The notes under the pieces were generated by a model. The model had not been told where the DNA came from. It was given only the letters and a program-made list of their open reading frames with translations, and ran no database searches. This document shows positions 1-11,140 of a stretch of 64,000 nt of DNA, one piece after another. The DNA comes from Saturnia japonica (taxonomy: Eukaryota > Arthropoda > Insecta > Lepidoptera > Saturniidae). The stretch spans positions 4,496,115 to 4,560,114 of the forward strand of contig CM065316.1 of NCBI GenBank assembly GCA_033032175.1. Direction: 5' to 3'. The position numbers and the translations under genes were made by a program. How positions within the stretch are numbered: position 1 is the stretch's first letter; every line of letters begins with the position of its first letter.

Positions 1-436
1 CAGCGAAAAGTCGTTGACGAATGACGTCACCTTTAACTCCACAAATGAACTGATCCCGTAAATTGCCATTTAATGTATCGTTGAACTTACATTGTAATGC
101 TAACTTCTTGAGTTCTGCTACATATTCGGTGATACTTTCGTCAGCTTGTTGCCGTCTCTGACGAAATCGAAATCTTTCTGCTAAGACAGATGGTTTCGGC
201 TGTAAATGTGCACTCAACAATTCCTTGGCCTCTGTGTAGGTCAACTCCGCAGGTCTTTTAGGACTTGATAAATTTACCAACAGTTCGTAGGCGTCGTCTC
301 CCATCACCGCAATCATGGTCGGTAATTGTAGGTTTTCAGCTACATTATTCACTTTCATAAACATGTCCATGCGATCAGTATACAAGTTCCATGAACCTGT
401 TTTTAAATTAAATTCGGTTATTTTGCCGATCGACAT
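1..436 (-). pseudogene. Gypsy-type (Ty3-like) LTR retrotransposon gag, partial
   Basis: An open frame runs leftwards from an ATG at 436-434 to the window edge, 145 codons without a stop. The protein begins MSIGKITEFN, then has the W-x-Y-x-x-R pattern of metazoan Gypsy gag (GSWNLYTDRMDMF, residues 15-27), followed by a helical region ending CKFNDTLNGNLRDQFICG and VKGDVIRQRLF, which is the conserved end of this gag domain. In the family this capsid precursor packages the element RNA in the cytoplasm. The start is supported because the ATG directly abuts a primer-binding site, a usual layout in insect Gypsy elements. The rest (zinc knuckle, pol) would lie outside the window, so whether the element is intact cannot be said. 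No frameshift is visible in this part. Confidence 0.75.
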
Positions 437-447
437 CCTCGTCGCCA
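437..447 (-). other. Primer-binding site of the Gypsy-type element
   Basis: Read on the minus strand the sequence is TGGCGACGAGG, immediately before the gag ATG. It is complementary to a tRNA 3' end ...CCTCGTCG-CCA. From memory that matches a tRNA-Ser acceptor arm; the TGG start is seen, the tRNA identity is inference. Confidence 0.55.
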
Positions 448-448
448 C

Positions 449-697
449 TGTAATATCTCGGATAATTTAGATTTAAACTAAAACACTCGTGCACTGTCAG
501 ACATTTTATTTCATACTGAAACATGTACCCTCCACCCCACATAACTGTATCTTTATTTCTATGTACCTACATATAAAATACTCTTAATACACTACACAAT
601 GCTTTTGTCAATTTTACTTAGGTATAATCAGTTCGAACTGCAGTTGTCACTCTCGCACTCTATTCGGTGAGGTTTCGGGCACAACGTGCCAGTAACA
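449..697 (-). repeat. Probable 5' LTR of the Gypsy-type element
   Basis: Next to the primer site the plus strand begins TGTAATATCT and a matching end ...CCAGTAACA is found at 697, giving a 249-bp segment with TGTTAC/..TTACA style ends on the minus strand. Length and position suit a Gypsy LTR. The outer boundary is inferred from the TG...CA rule only; no second LTR is in the window to compare. Confidence 0.4.
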
Positions 698-898
698 CAT
701 TTTAGAAATGCCTATTCTTGAAATATTTCTTATACCGCGCATCCTCTTAAAAGTCACCATCAAGTATCCATTGTTTAGCTAAATCAACGAAGCGAATTAT
801 TGACAAGTGCTTTTATCTTAGTGGTCCTGTGGTACCCTCAAATGATTTAAACATAGTGGATATCTAAGTCTGTGTGACTGCATAATTTTATATTTACA

Positions 899-1543
899 CT
901 AGCTGTGCCCCTCGGTTTCACCCGAGTTTTTATCCAACAAATACCGCGCCGCCAACGCGACGGACCCGTGTAATCATAATTGTTATCACTTCTCGCAAGT
1001 ACAAATTATTTTAATTTTTCATTTTCTCCTAAACTATGTGTCCTAATTACATACTATAAAAAGAAAAATTTAAATTGTATTTATGATGAAATAACTTTGG
1101 TTCGTAAGGATTAATATAATAAGCCTAAAAATAAAGCTCAAAATCAATTTTTAATCTTCAACTTAAAAACACGCAAAATACCTTATTGTGGCTTATGCTA
1201 TTAAGAAATAGGCATATGTTACCGGAGACTTTTGTTAGATATACTAAAGAACAATATTTTTGTAGAATATTATATTTACGTATCACTAACCATTACGCCA
1301 GCGCATGCGGATAAAGCAGTTCGGGAACACTTTCACTTCGACTTACTTAAACAAAAATCAATATTTAAGGCTAGCTGAGAGGTTTAGCTTAGTTCCAGAT
1401 AGCTTACTATTTTTCGTGAATCTGGTTATCATATACAAAAAGAATTTTTCGAATCCGACTGCTACCCGTTGTCCAGAGATTACCATGTTTAAACAAACAA
1501 ACAAAAAAACTCGTCCGCTTTACTAAATTATTAATAGTATAGA
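899..1543 (-). mobile_element. Non-autonomous Helitron, complete ends
   Basis: On the minus strand the element starts TCTATACTATTAATAATTTA at 1543 and ends CTAG at 902-899. Just before the CTAG is a hairpin CTCGG-GTGAAA-CCGAG. It sits between A and T, as rolling-circle Helitrons do, so there is no target duplication. The 5' part has the GTTTGTTTGTTT stretch and 'TAATCTC' motif of lepidopteran Helitrons. There is no transposase; the small open frames inside are incidental. Related partial copies lie at 23985-24345 and 56786-57333. It inserted into the 108-bp repeat unit described below. Confidence 0.75.
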
Positions 1544-1700
1544 TATACACGGACTGATCTCGGAACACGACAAACCAAAAGAAAATCATACATGTGTTTA
1601 ACACTATTATGGTGGTCGCGATCCCTACCAACCCGCTATATTACTGTATATACACTGACTAATCTCTGAACACGATAAACCAAAAGAAAATTATAGATGG

Positions 1701-2365
1701 TTTTTTTCTTTCTCACTGACTATAATGTTAGCCTAAGGGGCCCTAAAGAAATAGAGCCACTGATGGCTTTGACAGCTTCACCAGGCTTGGAGGCGAACGT
1801 TTAAGGCATTCAGCCGCGGAAGCGTGAGCAACATGCGCACAAAGGTGCCCAAGTGGCAGGACGTCGGCTTGGGCTGTTACCGCGATCGTGAAAAGGTCGC
1901 GAACTAACTAATTCCCAATCTGTAGAAAATTTGAGCTAAACTAACACATACATATAACATGTCCCTGCCTCTAGGAGAAAGGACTGAACATGTGTATATA
2001 TATTTAGTATCCTGGAAACATGATCGAAAGTAACTATCGTAAAAAAAGAAGAAAAAAAGGTCCCTTACAGGATCTATGTACTTATGTGGTGTGTACGTAT
2101 GTATGTACATATTGTGTGTGGGTAACTACGTGATTGCAAGTGCAGTGTCACCAGTATCGCGCGAGCGGCTGCATGACTCAAGGGTTCTACACCGAGGGAA
2201 CGAACCTAGGCTTGAGTTGCCGTAAGAGAGGGAGGACATGACGGGTTTGCGGGAGCGAAATTAGCCGCCCGTCCCCTGCGGAGGGAACGGTAGTTTCGCG
2301 GGTGTGGGCGCGAGAACGCTTTGTTTGGAGAGACGGTGGAGTAGTATTTGTTTATTTCCTCGATC
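1701..2365 (-). mobile_element. Long retroposon family, near full-length copy
   Basis: Minus-strand copy of the retroposon defined by the full-length element at 43822-44536: T-rich start (the A-tail), tail module with AGGGGCCCTAAAG, mid part with GAACATGTGTATATATATTT, and the GC-rich 5' part ending near GTTTGGAGAGACGGTG. Flanks TTATAGATGG (1691-1700) and TTATAAATGG (2366-2375) would be a 10-bp TSD with one mismatch. No open frame is conserved. Sequence from 2376 to about 2712 has no match elsewhere and could be a further insertion or a longer 5' end. Confidence 0.6.
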
Positions 2366-2712
2366 TTATAAATGGATTGGTGAAGATATTCGCAGCCGGA
2401 GTTATTCGCGGGGGATGTTCGGTTTTGGGGTTTAAGTCGCGGCAGCTTTCACCAACAGATTCACGTGATTCGAAGCAGTGTCGAAGTATGATCGCGTAAA
2501 ATATTCAATTTACGATACGACCAACGTACCAAGGGGCTATGTTAATTTTACGTAAGAATCGGGTTTAGAGGATTTGGAATTTATTAATGTTGATCTTTGA
2601 CGTATGTGCGAATGTAGCGCAGCTTATATGTAATGATAGGATGGACGTATGTTTTGTATAATGTAAGCTTATGTAGCTCAGGAATATTTTGCTTAGTATC
2701 AAGGAGTGCAGT

Positions 2713-3045
2713 CTATGTGTATTGTAAATCACCCTTATTTTTTAAAACACGAAACACTTATTTTTTCCTAAAAGCATAAATATGAATTTTCATATCCCTA
2801 AATTTAGAAATAGTGGGTTCTTCATACAATCTTTCATCCCCTATTTCACCTCTTAAAGTTTTATTTTCACGACATAAGGTAAGCCAATGTCTTTCTTTAA
2901 GGTCCAATATATCTCTATACCAAAATTCATCAAATTTGGTTTGATGCGTTCTTCGTACAAACCTTCATCGTCTATTTCAGGGCGTGAAATGCAACAGACA
3001 GGACAGACAGAGTTACTTTCGCATTTATAATATTAGTATGGATTA
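2713..3045 (+). repeat. RTE-like tail repeat
   Basis: Contains 'catccctatttcacc', 'ccaaaattcatcaaa', 'agacagagttactttcgca' and ends 'tataatattagtatggat', the tail common to many lepidopteran RTE-derived repeats. Further copies: 4160-4700 and 32860-33090. No ORF. Confidence 0.6.
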
Positions 3046-3939
3046 TTCATTTCATTATGCTGTCGTTCTCTATGGTGTCAGTAAATTACCCAATAGCAGA
3101 ATAACGACAACAGTAATAATAATAAATTTTTGAAATTAATTCTCTCTCTCTCTCTATATCTTTCTTTGTTTCTCTTTAACTGATACTTTAGCATGGTAAA
3201 CATAGTAAAAGATCGATTGTTGTGGTGTCCTTTTTGTTTTCTATAATAGGGATTTTTATATTGTTAACACAAATCTGAAATGTGAATAAAAGAAGGTCGA
3301 TTTTTTGGAGTGATCGTTATTTTAGACCTCGATTTATTGTGAATCGATACATCAGAATTAGATTCGAATCGATCTTTTTCGGAATGAATTGCCTAGCAGC
3401 GATGCGGCACTCGACTTGCTTGCGTGATTATATCCAACCTAGGGTGAACACTTATTAATATGATTTATTATATAGATGTGTGGTCAACTCATATTGGAAA
3501 GTTCCAAATTCTCTGAAACTGTACATTTTTTAACTTTATGTAAACTTTCATCATCATTTTACAAACCAGTTCCAAAGTTTCAGCCAATACAACTGAAGAG
3601 CTATTTTATAGCATTTTTATCGAACAAATGTTCGACGTGATTTTTTAAATTGATATAACTTTTTTATTTATGAACTCATTGAAGTAAAACCACATTAAAT
3701 GTTAAGTCAACCTTACCAAAATATATTAGTTGAAACCGTTTCCAAATCAGTTAAGCCGTTTCTGAGATTAGCGCATACAAACGTTGGCAAACAGACACAC
3801 ACAAAAATTCTAACAATCATTGTTTTGGGTTCTCCTGCGTTGATAGGGTCCCCCCAATAATAGTTTTTCTCATATATCTTCTATGTACAGACATCGATCA
3901 GTTACGTTTTTATATATAATATGTATAGATAGATGTAGA

Positions 3940-4155
3940 TATGGTGGTCGCGATCCCTTCCACCCCATTATATTATTGCATATACACCGACTGATCTCTG
4001 AACACGATGAACCAAAAGAAACCCATAGTTGGGTTTATCGCTATTTGTATGGTGGACGCGATACCTACCACCCCTCTATATTATTGCATAAACACAGACT
4101 GATCTCTAAACACGACAAAGCAATAGAAAATCATAGATGGATTTATCACTCTATG
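3940..4155 (+). repeat. 108-bp tandem unit, in frame (36-residue repeat)
   Basis: Two adjacent 108-bp units (3940-4047, 4048-4155) keep one reading frame inside a 95-codon open frame 3883-4170. The translated 36-residue unit starts YGGRD-x-x-HP, continues ILLH-x-HRLIS-x-HD and ends near the W-x-Y. Substitutions between units are spread over all codon positions, so selection is not shown. Partial units occur at 1544-1607 and 1608-1700, the first with a stop. I do not recognise the peptide; it may be chance openness of a repeat whose length is a multiple of three. Confidence 0.5.
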
Positions 4156-4159
4156 TGTA

Positions 4160-4700
4160 TGGTATTGTAAATCATCCCTTATTGTACCACTCTGCCGATT
4201 CATTTTTCAAAAACGCGAAACCCTTTTATTTCTTTCTAAAATCATAAATATGAATTTTCATATCCCTAAATCGAGAAATAGTGGGTTTTTCATACAAAAT
4301 TTCATCCCCTATTTGACCCCTTCATGTTTTATCTTTGCGCCATAAGGTACCATATGTCCGTCTCCAAGGTTAAATATATCTCTATTCATCAAAATTGGTT
4401 TAACGGGTTCTTCGTACAAACCTTCATCCCCTATTTCACCCATTAAAGTTTTATTTTCACCACATAAGGTAGCCAAAGTCTTTCTCCAAATTCCTACATA
4501 TCTCTATATCAAAATTCATCAAAATTAGGTTCTTTATACGAACTTTCACCCCCCATTTCACCCCTTCTAATTTTATTTCCAAAAGTAGCCAATGACCTTT
4601 CTCAACTAAAGTTCTTCAAAATTGGTTCAGCGGTCTAGGCTTGAAAATTCAACAGACGGGACAGAAAGAATTACTTTCGCATTTATAATATTAGTAGGTT
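4160..4700 (+). repeat. RTE-like tail repeat, second copy
   Basis: Same module as 2713-3045 but longer: the ~100-bp subrepeat containing 'cctatttcacccattaaag' and 'caaaattcatcaaaattgg' occurs about three times. Ends 'cgcatttataatattagta' at 4696. Confidence 0.55.
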
Positions 4701-5659
4701 ATGGATTATTCAATTCATTATGCAGTCATTTTCTATAATGTCATTTACCAATTAAAATACTAACAGTAAATTATTACCTAACACCAAATTAACGAAAACA
4801 GTTTATAATAATTAATTTTTGAAATGAATTCTCTTTCACTATATACCTGTAATAAATTCTCTCTCTCTATACCTTTCTATGTTTCTCTATAATAAGTAAT
4901 AATAACTTATACTTTAGTAAGGTAAAAATTACAAAAGATAGACTGTTGTGGTTCCCTTTTAATTTTCTATTTTAGGGATTTTTATATTGTTTAATACAAA
5001 TGCGAAAGTGAATCGAAAAAAGATCAATTTTTGAGAGATCGATCTTTTAGACATCGATTTTTTTGGGAATCGATTCATAAGAATTCGATTCGAATCAATC
5101 TATTTCGAAATGAATTGCCATCCCTAGCAGCGGCGCAGCTATATTCAACTGACAATATCCAGCCTATGCAGACCCCCTTTTAATATGATTTAACACATAG
5201 ATCTGAGGTCAACTTATATTAGATATTTCATTTTATTAAACTCTTAATTTTTTAACTTTATGAAAGGTTTCGATCATCATCGTTTTACAAACCATAATAT
5301 ACAGATAGCTAAAATTTCAGTCAATTCAACGAAAGAGATATTTTATAGCATTCTTATCCAAAAAATGTTCGACGTGATTTTTGAAATTGATATAACTTTT
5401 TTATTTATGAACTTATTGAAGTAAAACAAAAACTAAATGTTAAGTGAACCTTACCAGAATGTATTAGTGAAAACAGTTTCCAAATCGGTTATGCCGTTTC
5501 TGAGATTAGCGCGCACAAAAGTTGGCAAACAGACAAACAGACAAAAATTCTAACAATCATTGTTTTGGGTTCTCCTGCGTTTATAGAGACCCCCAATAAT
5601 AGTTTTTCTCATATATCTTCTATGTACAGACATCGATCAGTTACGTTTTTATTATATGT

Positions 5660-6381
5660 ATATAGATTTACTACGATAGTTACGAAATTCTGAAAATTAC
5701 CAGAACCAAAACAGTAAACAAATAAAACAGAACATAGATTCAACGTTTACGTAATTTCATTAGAAGTAAAAAATACAGTAGGGTAAATTCGCTTCGCTTT
5801 CTATAACGAAAAAGGATTGGCGCTGATGCGAAAATGGATTTAAAGATGCGCACCTAATATGAAAATTGTTCGCAGCGTACTTTTGTACTTCAATTTCCTT
5901 AATCTTTCCTTGCTGTTACTTAGAATATTTCTTTGTTTTGCTAAAGTCTCTATTTCAATCATTTCAATGCAAACATTAACTTTGTGCTTGTTAGCACTAG
6001 CTTACTTGTTACTGAAGAACAACATAGATGTACTGCGGTGTTTCACCTTTGTTAAATTTATTAGATCAACTTTCTACTTACTTACATACATATACATACT
6101 CCTTATGACTGGTATCGTGAAGTCATATTGCTTATAACATTCCTCAATAAATAGGCTACATCTGACTTATAGTTAAAAATAAACAAAAAAATACTTTTGA
6201 GCTTTATAATATTGTTATAGGTATTCAAAAAAAATGTTTGAGTGTCGTGGAACATGCGGTTGGAATGAAGTTCGTAGCCATGAACCAACAAGCGCGCACC
6301 TATAACTGAATGCAGCCAATAGCATACGCGCTATGGATAACTGTCTACACTATAAAAAGGATCGTGACAGAAAATTCTTAC
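5660..6381. other. Unassigned AT-rich sequence
   Basis: No recognised gene. The 92-codon open frame at 5859-6137 (starting MKIVRSVLLY) is hydrophobic and leucine-rich, as chance frames in AT-rich DNA often are; no homology recognised. Confidence 0.5.
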
Positions 6382-6673
6382 CTTTTAGATCACTAAATAC
6401 ACATACGCATGTTTCCTTCCATCCTCCCAGGAGATGGAGAACATACATATGTGTATATGATGGTTAGCTCGTATTTACGGATAGGGAATTAGCCAGATTG
6501 CGACTTATTTTCAATCGCGGCAAGAGCCCAAGCCGAGGTCCGGCCACTTTGGCATCCTTGAGCGAGTTGCTCTTACTTTTGCGGCTGAGTGCCCAAGGCA
6601 CGTTGAATCTGTAAAAGCTGTCAGAGGCTCCAGGATCTCCAAGGCTAACAGTATAGTCGGTCAGAAAAAAAAA
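6382..6673 (+). mobile_element. Retroposon family, 5'-truncated copy
   Basis: Begins TTTTAGATCACTAAATACAC, carries the paired motifs GCATGTTTCC and TATGTGTATATG, the middle CCCAAGCCGAGGTCCGG, and the tail module ending GGTCAG plus nine A. A six-base TCTTAC flanks both sides (6376-6381, 6674-6679), a weak TSD. The start agrees with the copy at 17811, suggesting a shorter subfamily. Confidence 0.65.
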
Positions 6674-6679
6674 TCTTAC

Positions 6680-7357
6680 ACTTGTTTCGCCTAGCCGATA
6701 AAAGTTTCTAGTGCGATAAGAAACTTCGTTCGAATAATTTTATATTTAATAGAATTGCTGTGCTATTCAGAATTAGTAGAAACCAAACAACGGAAATTAT
6801 TAACGTCTAAACCACAAATATCTCGTACGCAACAGATGTTATGAAATTGTAGTAATTTCTACTCAATTGAAACATATGATATCAGTTATAATCATGCATG
6901 TAATTTAAATTTTGTTTTGTTTGTGGTGATTAAATAATCAATATTGTACACTATATTACAAAATAATATTTATATTATCCATCTTGCTTAGTTTTTACTA
7001 CAATTATGTTAGTGGGAGTAGTGCGGCCGATTGCTCTGTAACTTTTTGGGCAGCCCTTATCGCAACCTACATTTCAAGAAAGACCGTCGAATATGTTTCA
7101 TTTTTTCCGGCATTACTACGGTGATCGGGAAACTTTGGGTTGTCTACTTGAGTTTATTTAAATAACAGAAATGAAAGCAAAATATTATAAACTTTTCCTC
7201 AATTTTGACGTTATGTTTACATTTCATCAAATATTTATTATTTGGTTCTACCAAGTTAAACAAAATCTTCGGATGTTACTTTTTCATTTCAAAATGTTTT
7301 AATAGTAATTTATACAATTCTAATCTATAAAATTGATTTGTCTGATTGTGATGCCCC
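6680..7357. other. Unassigned sequence
   Basis: No gene, repeat boundary or RNA gene recognised on either strand. Confidence 0.5.
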
Positions 7358-7690
7358 AAGAACAGCTTTTTACTAAATGCATATGAAAGTATATGCGATT
7401 CTATAACAAAACATCCATACTTTTTTTGTCTGTCTGTCTATCTATTTGTTCCGGGTAATCTCCGAAATGCTTGGACCGATTTTTACAAGAGTGTTACTAG
7501 TAGATAGCTGATATTGTAAGGAGTAACTTAGGTTATTTTTATTTTAGAAAAATAATTAGGGTTCCGCGCAAATAAATAAAAGACGTAATGGCGAAACGAT
7601 TTGATATCGAATTTGTGATCGACTTTAATATGGCTTACTCTGAGCAAAACATATCTTTTTTGTTAAAGTAAGTAAATACCATCATTTATG
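7358..7690 (+). repeat. Helitron-like repeat family C, partial copy
   Basis: Matches 40543-40998: 'aatgcatatgaaagtatatgcg', a (gtct)n stretch, 'gttccgggtaatctccg', 'taggttatttttattttag' and 'agggttccgcgcaaa'. It lacks the CTAG end that the second copy has, so it is 3'-truncated. Confidence 0.5.
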
Positions 7691-8805
7691 TACACTTGCA
7701 AATGTCTATAACCGTTATTTGTTTAATAAATTGTATTTTATACTTGTTTTCCATAATATAATATCGGTCAAAAGGGTTAAAACATTATAGTAAATCGTCT
7801 AAAACCTGACCCGAGTTTCGGAAATAACTTCCATCCAAACCGTTTACAACAAATGAGCTGCTACCCTTTATTATCGGTTGTGTTCAACAAATAGGATCAT
7901 TTATTTCATCATAGCTATTACCTATGTATATTATATTATTTAGGAAGTGTCTTCTTGTACAATGATGTTTGCAGTCATGTTGTTTATGTTATGTATGGGT
8001 ACCGATTAGTTAATAATGAAAGTGTTATATTTCGCCTATGTTCTACAGCATTTTGTAGTTCGCAAGTGTAGTTTGAAAACCATAATCAGTAACTACAACA
8101 GTAAAAAAAATTGGATATTTTTTTTTAATTCAAACATTTAAACATTCGAGCAATCTTATCTTTCTTTATTTGTTGGAAGCGAGTTAAAAAATAGTTCACC
8201 TACTTGGCTCCCGAACTTAGGTACTATCTCATAGAATGAAGCCGCGGGAATTAACCCACTTTACAATATTTACTTTAGGTATAAGTATGATATACCAGAT
8301 GAACTTAAGTTTGTGGTTTGCTTTTTGTTTATTAAATGCCAGTTTGCATTCGTTTTATTTCACACACTTAAATTTTTTTTTTTTCTATTTTATACAAAAT
8401 TAGATAATACTAATTTAGTTCATGAATCCTCACAGATGTTTAGAATGTGTTAGTTCGTAACTTCTGCTTCGGAGCGCTGTGGTGTTTTCTTTAGTTTTAA
8501 CACAGTGTTTTAGGATACTATAAACAACGACCAAGTCACAATTCTTAATAGTCGTTCTTATGTTATTAAATGATACTCATTTTAAGAATTTTCGTTTTTC
8601 TGTCATTTACGAATATTATTGGAACGAACGAACGAAAGTGTAAGTGTTCCGTCACGACCCTTTCTATAGTGTGGACGTTTATTTATAGCGCGTCTGCTAT
8701 TGCTCAGTCATATCTAATAATAACTAGCGCACAATAATCTTTGTAATTATTTTTTGTTAAAACAAAGCTTCTATTTTTTAACGATTAAGGCAATTTATAT
8801 TGAAC
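7691..8805. other. Unassigned AT-rich sequence
   Basis: No ORF of note. Short A/T tracts only. A (cgaa)n-like run 'ggaacgaacgaacgaaag' lies at about 8621. Confidence 0.5.
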
Positions 8806-8807
8806 TC

Positions 8808-8920
8808 GCCGGCTGCTGACGCGGCACGCTCGTTTCGTTCGCTCGGCTCGTTTTTTTGCTCAACGCAAGAAACCTAACACACGCTCGGAGCTCGCTTCGG
8901 TCGAACTACCTACCTGTTTA
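8808..8920 (+). repeat. GC-rich dispersed repeat
   Basis: A locally GC-rich block ('gcacgctcgtttcgttcgct', 'cctaacacacgctcgg', 'gcttcggtcg') that recurs in reverse orientation at 58384-58490. Function unknown; a conserved end or internal part of an unnamed element. Confidence 0.5.
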
Positions 8921-9539
8921 CTTTTGAATGGCTAAACCTTAAGTAAAAGTATAGTATAGCCCAATTATTTAAATAATATATTATATGAGTGCTACATTAG
9001 TACGCTCTGGTTAGTTTGATGTGCAATCAGTATATTTTAAATGTCAAATTATTTTCGTATCTGGGCTAACTTTTTGGTCGCGCATAAGGGGAAAAAATAT
9101 AATATAGTATTGAAGCATATTTTCGGATTACTTTTAGTACTAGTTTTGTTAAAGATTTGGTTCGTTTGCATTACAATAATTATTTTGATGCAAAAAATAT
9201 TTCATTGATGTAAATAAATTGACGGGTGATAAGTTTTTTGATGTGCATTTAAAAATAAGCCTTTTAATAATAGTATTTGCACAGACTTCTTCCAATAAGT
9301 AAATCGTAAAGATTTGCGACTACCAAAATGATATAAAAAATATTTTGTAGGTAAGAAAACCAAAACTCTTGCGTGTCTTCTTCACGCGAGGGACGTCAGT
9401 CAATGTCAATTTTCACTAAGCACTGCCATCTCTAAAATATAAACATGTTGGCTTTTTCCCTTTGATGTACATGTGTCAAATTAAATATGTATAGGTAAAT
9501 GTAATACTAGCTGTGGCTGCGACTACGTACGTATGGAAT

Positions 9540-9835
9540 GTTTCGTGTATATCATAACATAACATCACGCCGAAGGGTTAGGCAGAGGTGTAGTAATGTG
9601 CACCCACAGTTTAACGGGTATGTTTTTAGGTCCCATGTAATAGGGGGCGAGCCTATTGCCATTAATCGGGTACAAAGCCAAACTCAGAGCTGCTACTGAG
9701 GATTTCATAGAAAACCCTAATAACACTTTGCTCGACCTGGGAATAGGACCCAGAACCTCGAGCATAGCAGTCGCGCTTCGGGTCACTAGGCTAATGAAGC
9801 AACTAACAGAACCTCGCCTCACCTCAATTTCGTTT
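9540..9835 (-). mobile_element. tRNA-derived SINE
   Basis: On the minus strand the element starts near GCTTCATTAGCCTAGTG (A-box-like TAGCCTAGTG), has a box-B-like region (GGGTCCTATTCCC here, altered from GGTTCGATTCC in the sister copies) and a body ending TAACCCTTCGGCGTGATG. Sister copies: 19580-19860 and 42150-42400; tail fragment at 58285-58340. The two short ORFs over it are not genes. Confidence 0.75.
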
Positions 9836-9839
9836 TAAA

Positions 9840-11102
9840 TGTTAAACGCAGGACATAAAAGCATAAGCAAAATGTTATATTTTGCAATAATTTACGAAAA
9901 ACTAACTTTATTTTTATAAACCTTTAATATCAAGTGAATAATAATGTTTTATATTAGATCTCTTTAATATAATTCAATAAAAATCTCGACAGCGCAAAAA
10001 TACCAAACAATGACATCTATCGTAAATATTTAGATCAAATAGATATTCTGATTTTAAATATTTAGAAATAGTATTAAAATCTGTATAAAAACATTTAATA
10101 ATAAAAGCCCAGTCTTAAACTGTTAACACACTTGCTTACAGAAAATATGCGCTAAAAAATTTTTCATACCGACTAGCGCCATCTATGAATACCCTTGTAA
10201 AATAAATATACATAAGTTTCCAATTAGTGCTTTTATTGAAATTTACGTAAAGATAAAATAATTTGGATTAATTTTGTTTCTTTTCCCTTTATTTCACTAA
10301 ATATATTACATATTTACAAAAACATAGATTCCTTTTCTTTATATACATAACCAAAATGCAATTTATTACCATATAAACTGGACATAATCATCACTGATTA
10401 TAGTTATTATGTGATAACCTTTTAGTTAATCTAGAACAATCATTAATTTAGCCGATTCATTTTAGGCGCCACCTCCACGAGTCTGTCCAGTTATTATCGG
10501 GTGATCTCCACCGTCTACGAGATGATTATACTTCGAAAACGTTGCAGTTGTTTTATTGAAAAGAGCTCAGTTCGGTGACAGGCCAGAGCGAAATCAGAGG
10601 TATCAATAGTTCTTATTTATTTATGAATGTTGTTATAGAATGAAGTGGCAGGGTGATAATATCGCCGCGATACACTCGCTCGTGGAAGTAGTACCTTAGT
10701 AGCTGAAAAATTTGCAATTCGTTTCAGTTCTTGCCTTTGCAGTACCGTGTAGATGTGAAATGGTCTCTCAGCCAACATATACGTTATACTATAAATTATT
10801 ATCCTTCTAACGAGACTCTGAGGAGCCTAGCATGATATCGACGACTGCCGGTGAAATCTGTGGCACCTTGGGTATTATAAAAATCGGGGCGTCGATATCC
10901 CACGTCCATGTATTTTACGTCGGGCAGGTATGTTCCGTACCGCTTCACTCTATAATATTGTGTTTTGTAAGTATCACTAGATTGTTGTTGAACGATTTCT
11001 ATATTTTGATGTGGCTTTATGTGACGTATGTAAGCCGTCAATGTATTAAGTTATGTTGATTTTTAACTTTAAGAACATATATTATAATATTATATTGATA
11101 AC
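9840..11102. other. Unassigned sequence; one unexplained minus-strand ORF
   Basis: No recognised gene. A minus-strand open frame at 11041-10799 (80 residues, MTAYIRHIKP...) is rich in Tyr, Arg and Asp and has pairs of basic residues; it lacks a signal peptide and no acceptor splice site stands out upstream. It could be an exon or chance. Confidence 0.4.
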
Positions 11103-11140
11103 TAGGGTGCAATTTACATAGTGGAGTAAATTGCACCCTA
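11103..11140. repeat. Perfect 15-bp hairpin
   Basis: TAGGGTGCAATTTAC (11103-11117), an 8-base loop ATAGTGGA, then the exact complement GTAAATTGCACCCTA (11126-11140). It could be a remnant of a palindromic element or a structured transcript. Confidence 0.8.

Larger units (their letters stand above)
1544..5655 (+). repeat. Diverged tandem duplication of a composite repeat
   Basis: Two head-to-tail copies can be followed by eye: about 1544-3912 and 3913-5655. Both run through a 108-bp unit, an RTE-like tail ending 'cgcatttataatattagta', a (CT)n tract, the phrase 'agggatttttatattgtt', 'gattcgaatc', 'gttttgggttctcctgcgtt' and finally 'atgtacagacatcgatcagt' (near 3892 and 5625). Copy 1 is interrupted by a retroposon and other sequence at about 1701-2712. 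Copy 2 has three, copy 1 two, of a ~100-bp subrepeat ('caaaattcatcaaaattgg'). The duplication therefore post-dates the RTE-like insertion and pre-dates the retroposon. No coding function seen beyond the 108-bp unit. Confidence 0.65.

Noticed and set aside
9565..9838. Opposed ORFs with plausible start codons
   Set aside because: They cover a tRNA-derived SINE present at two other sites.
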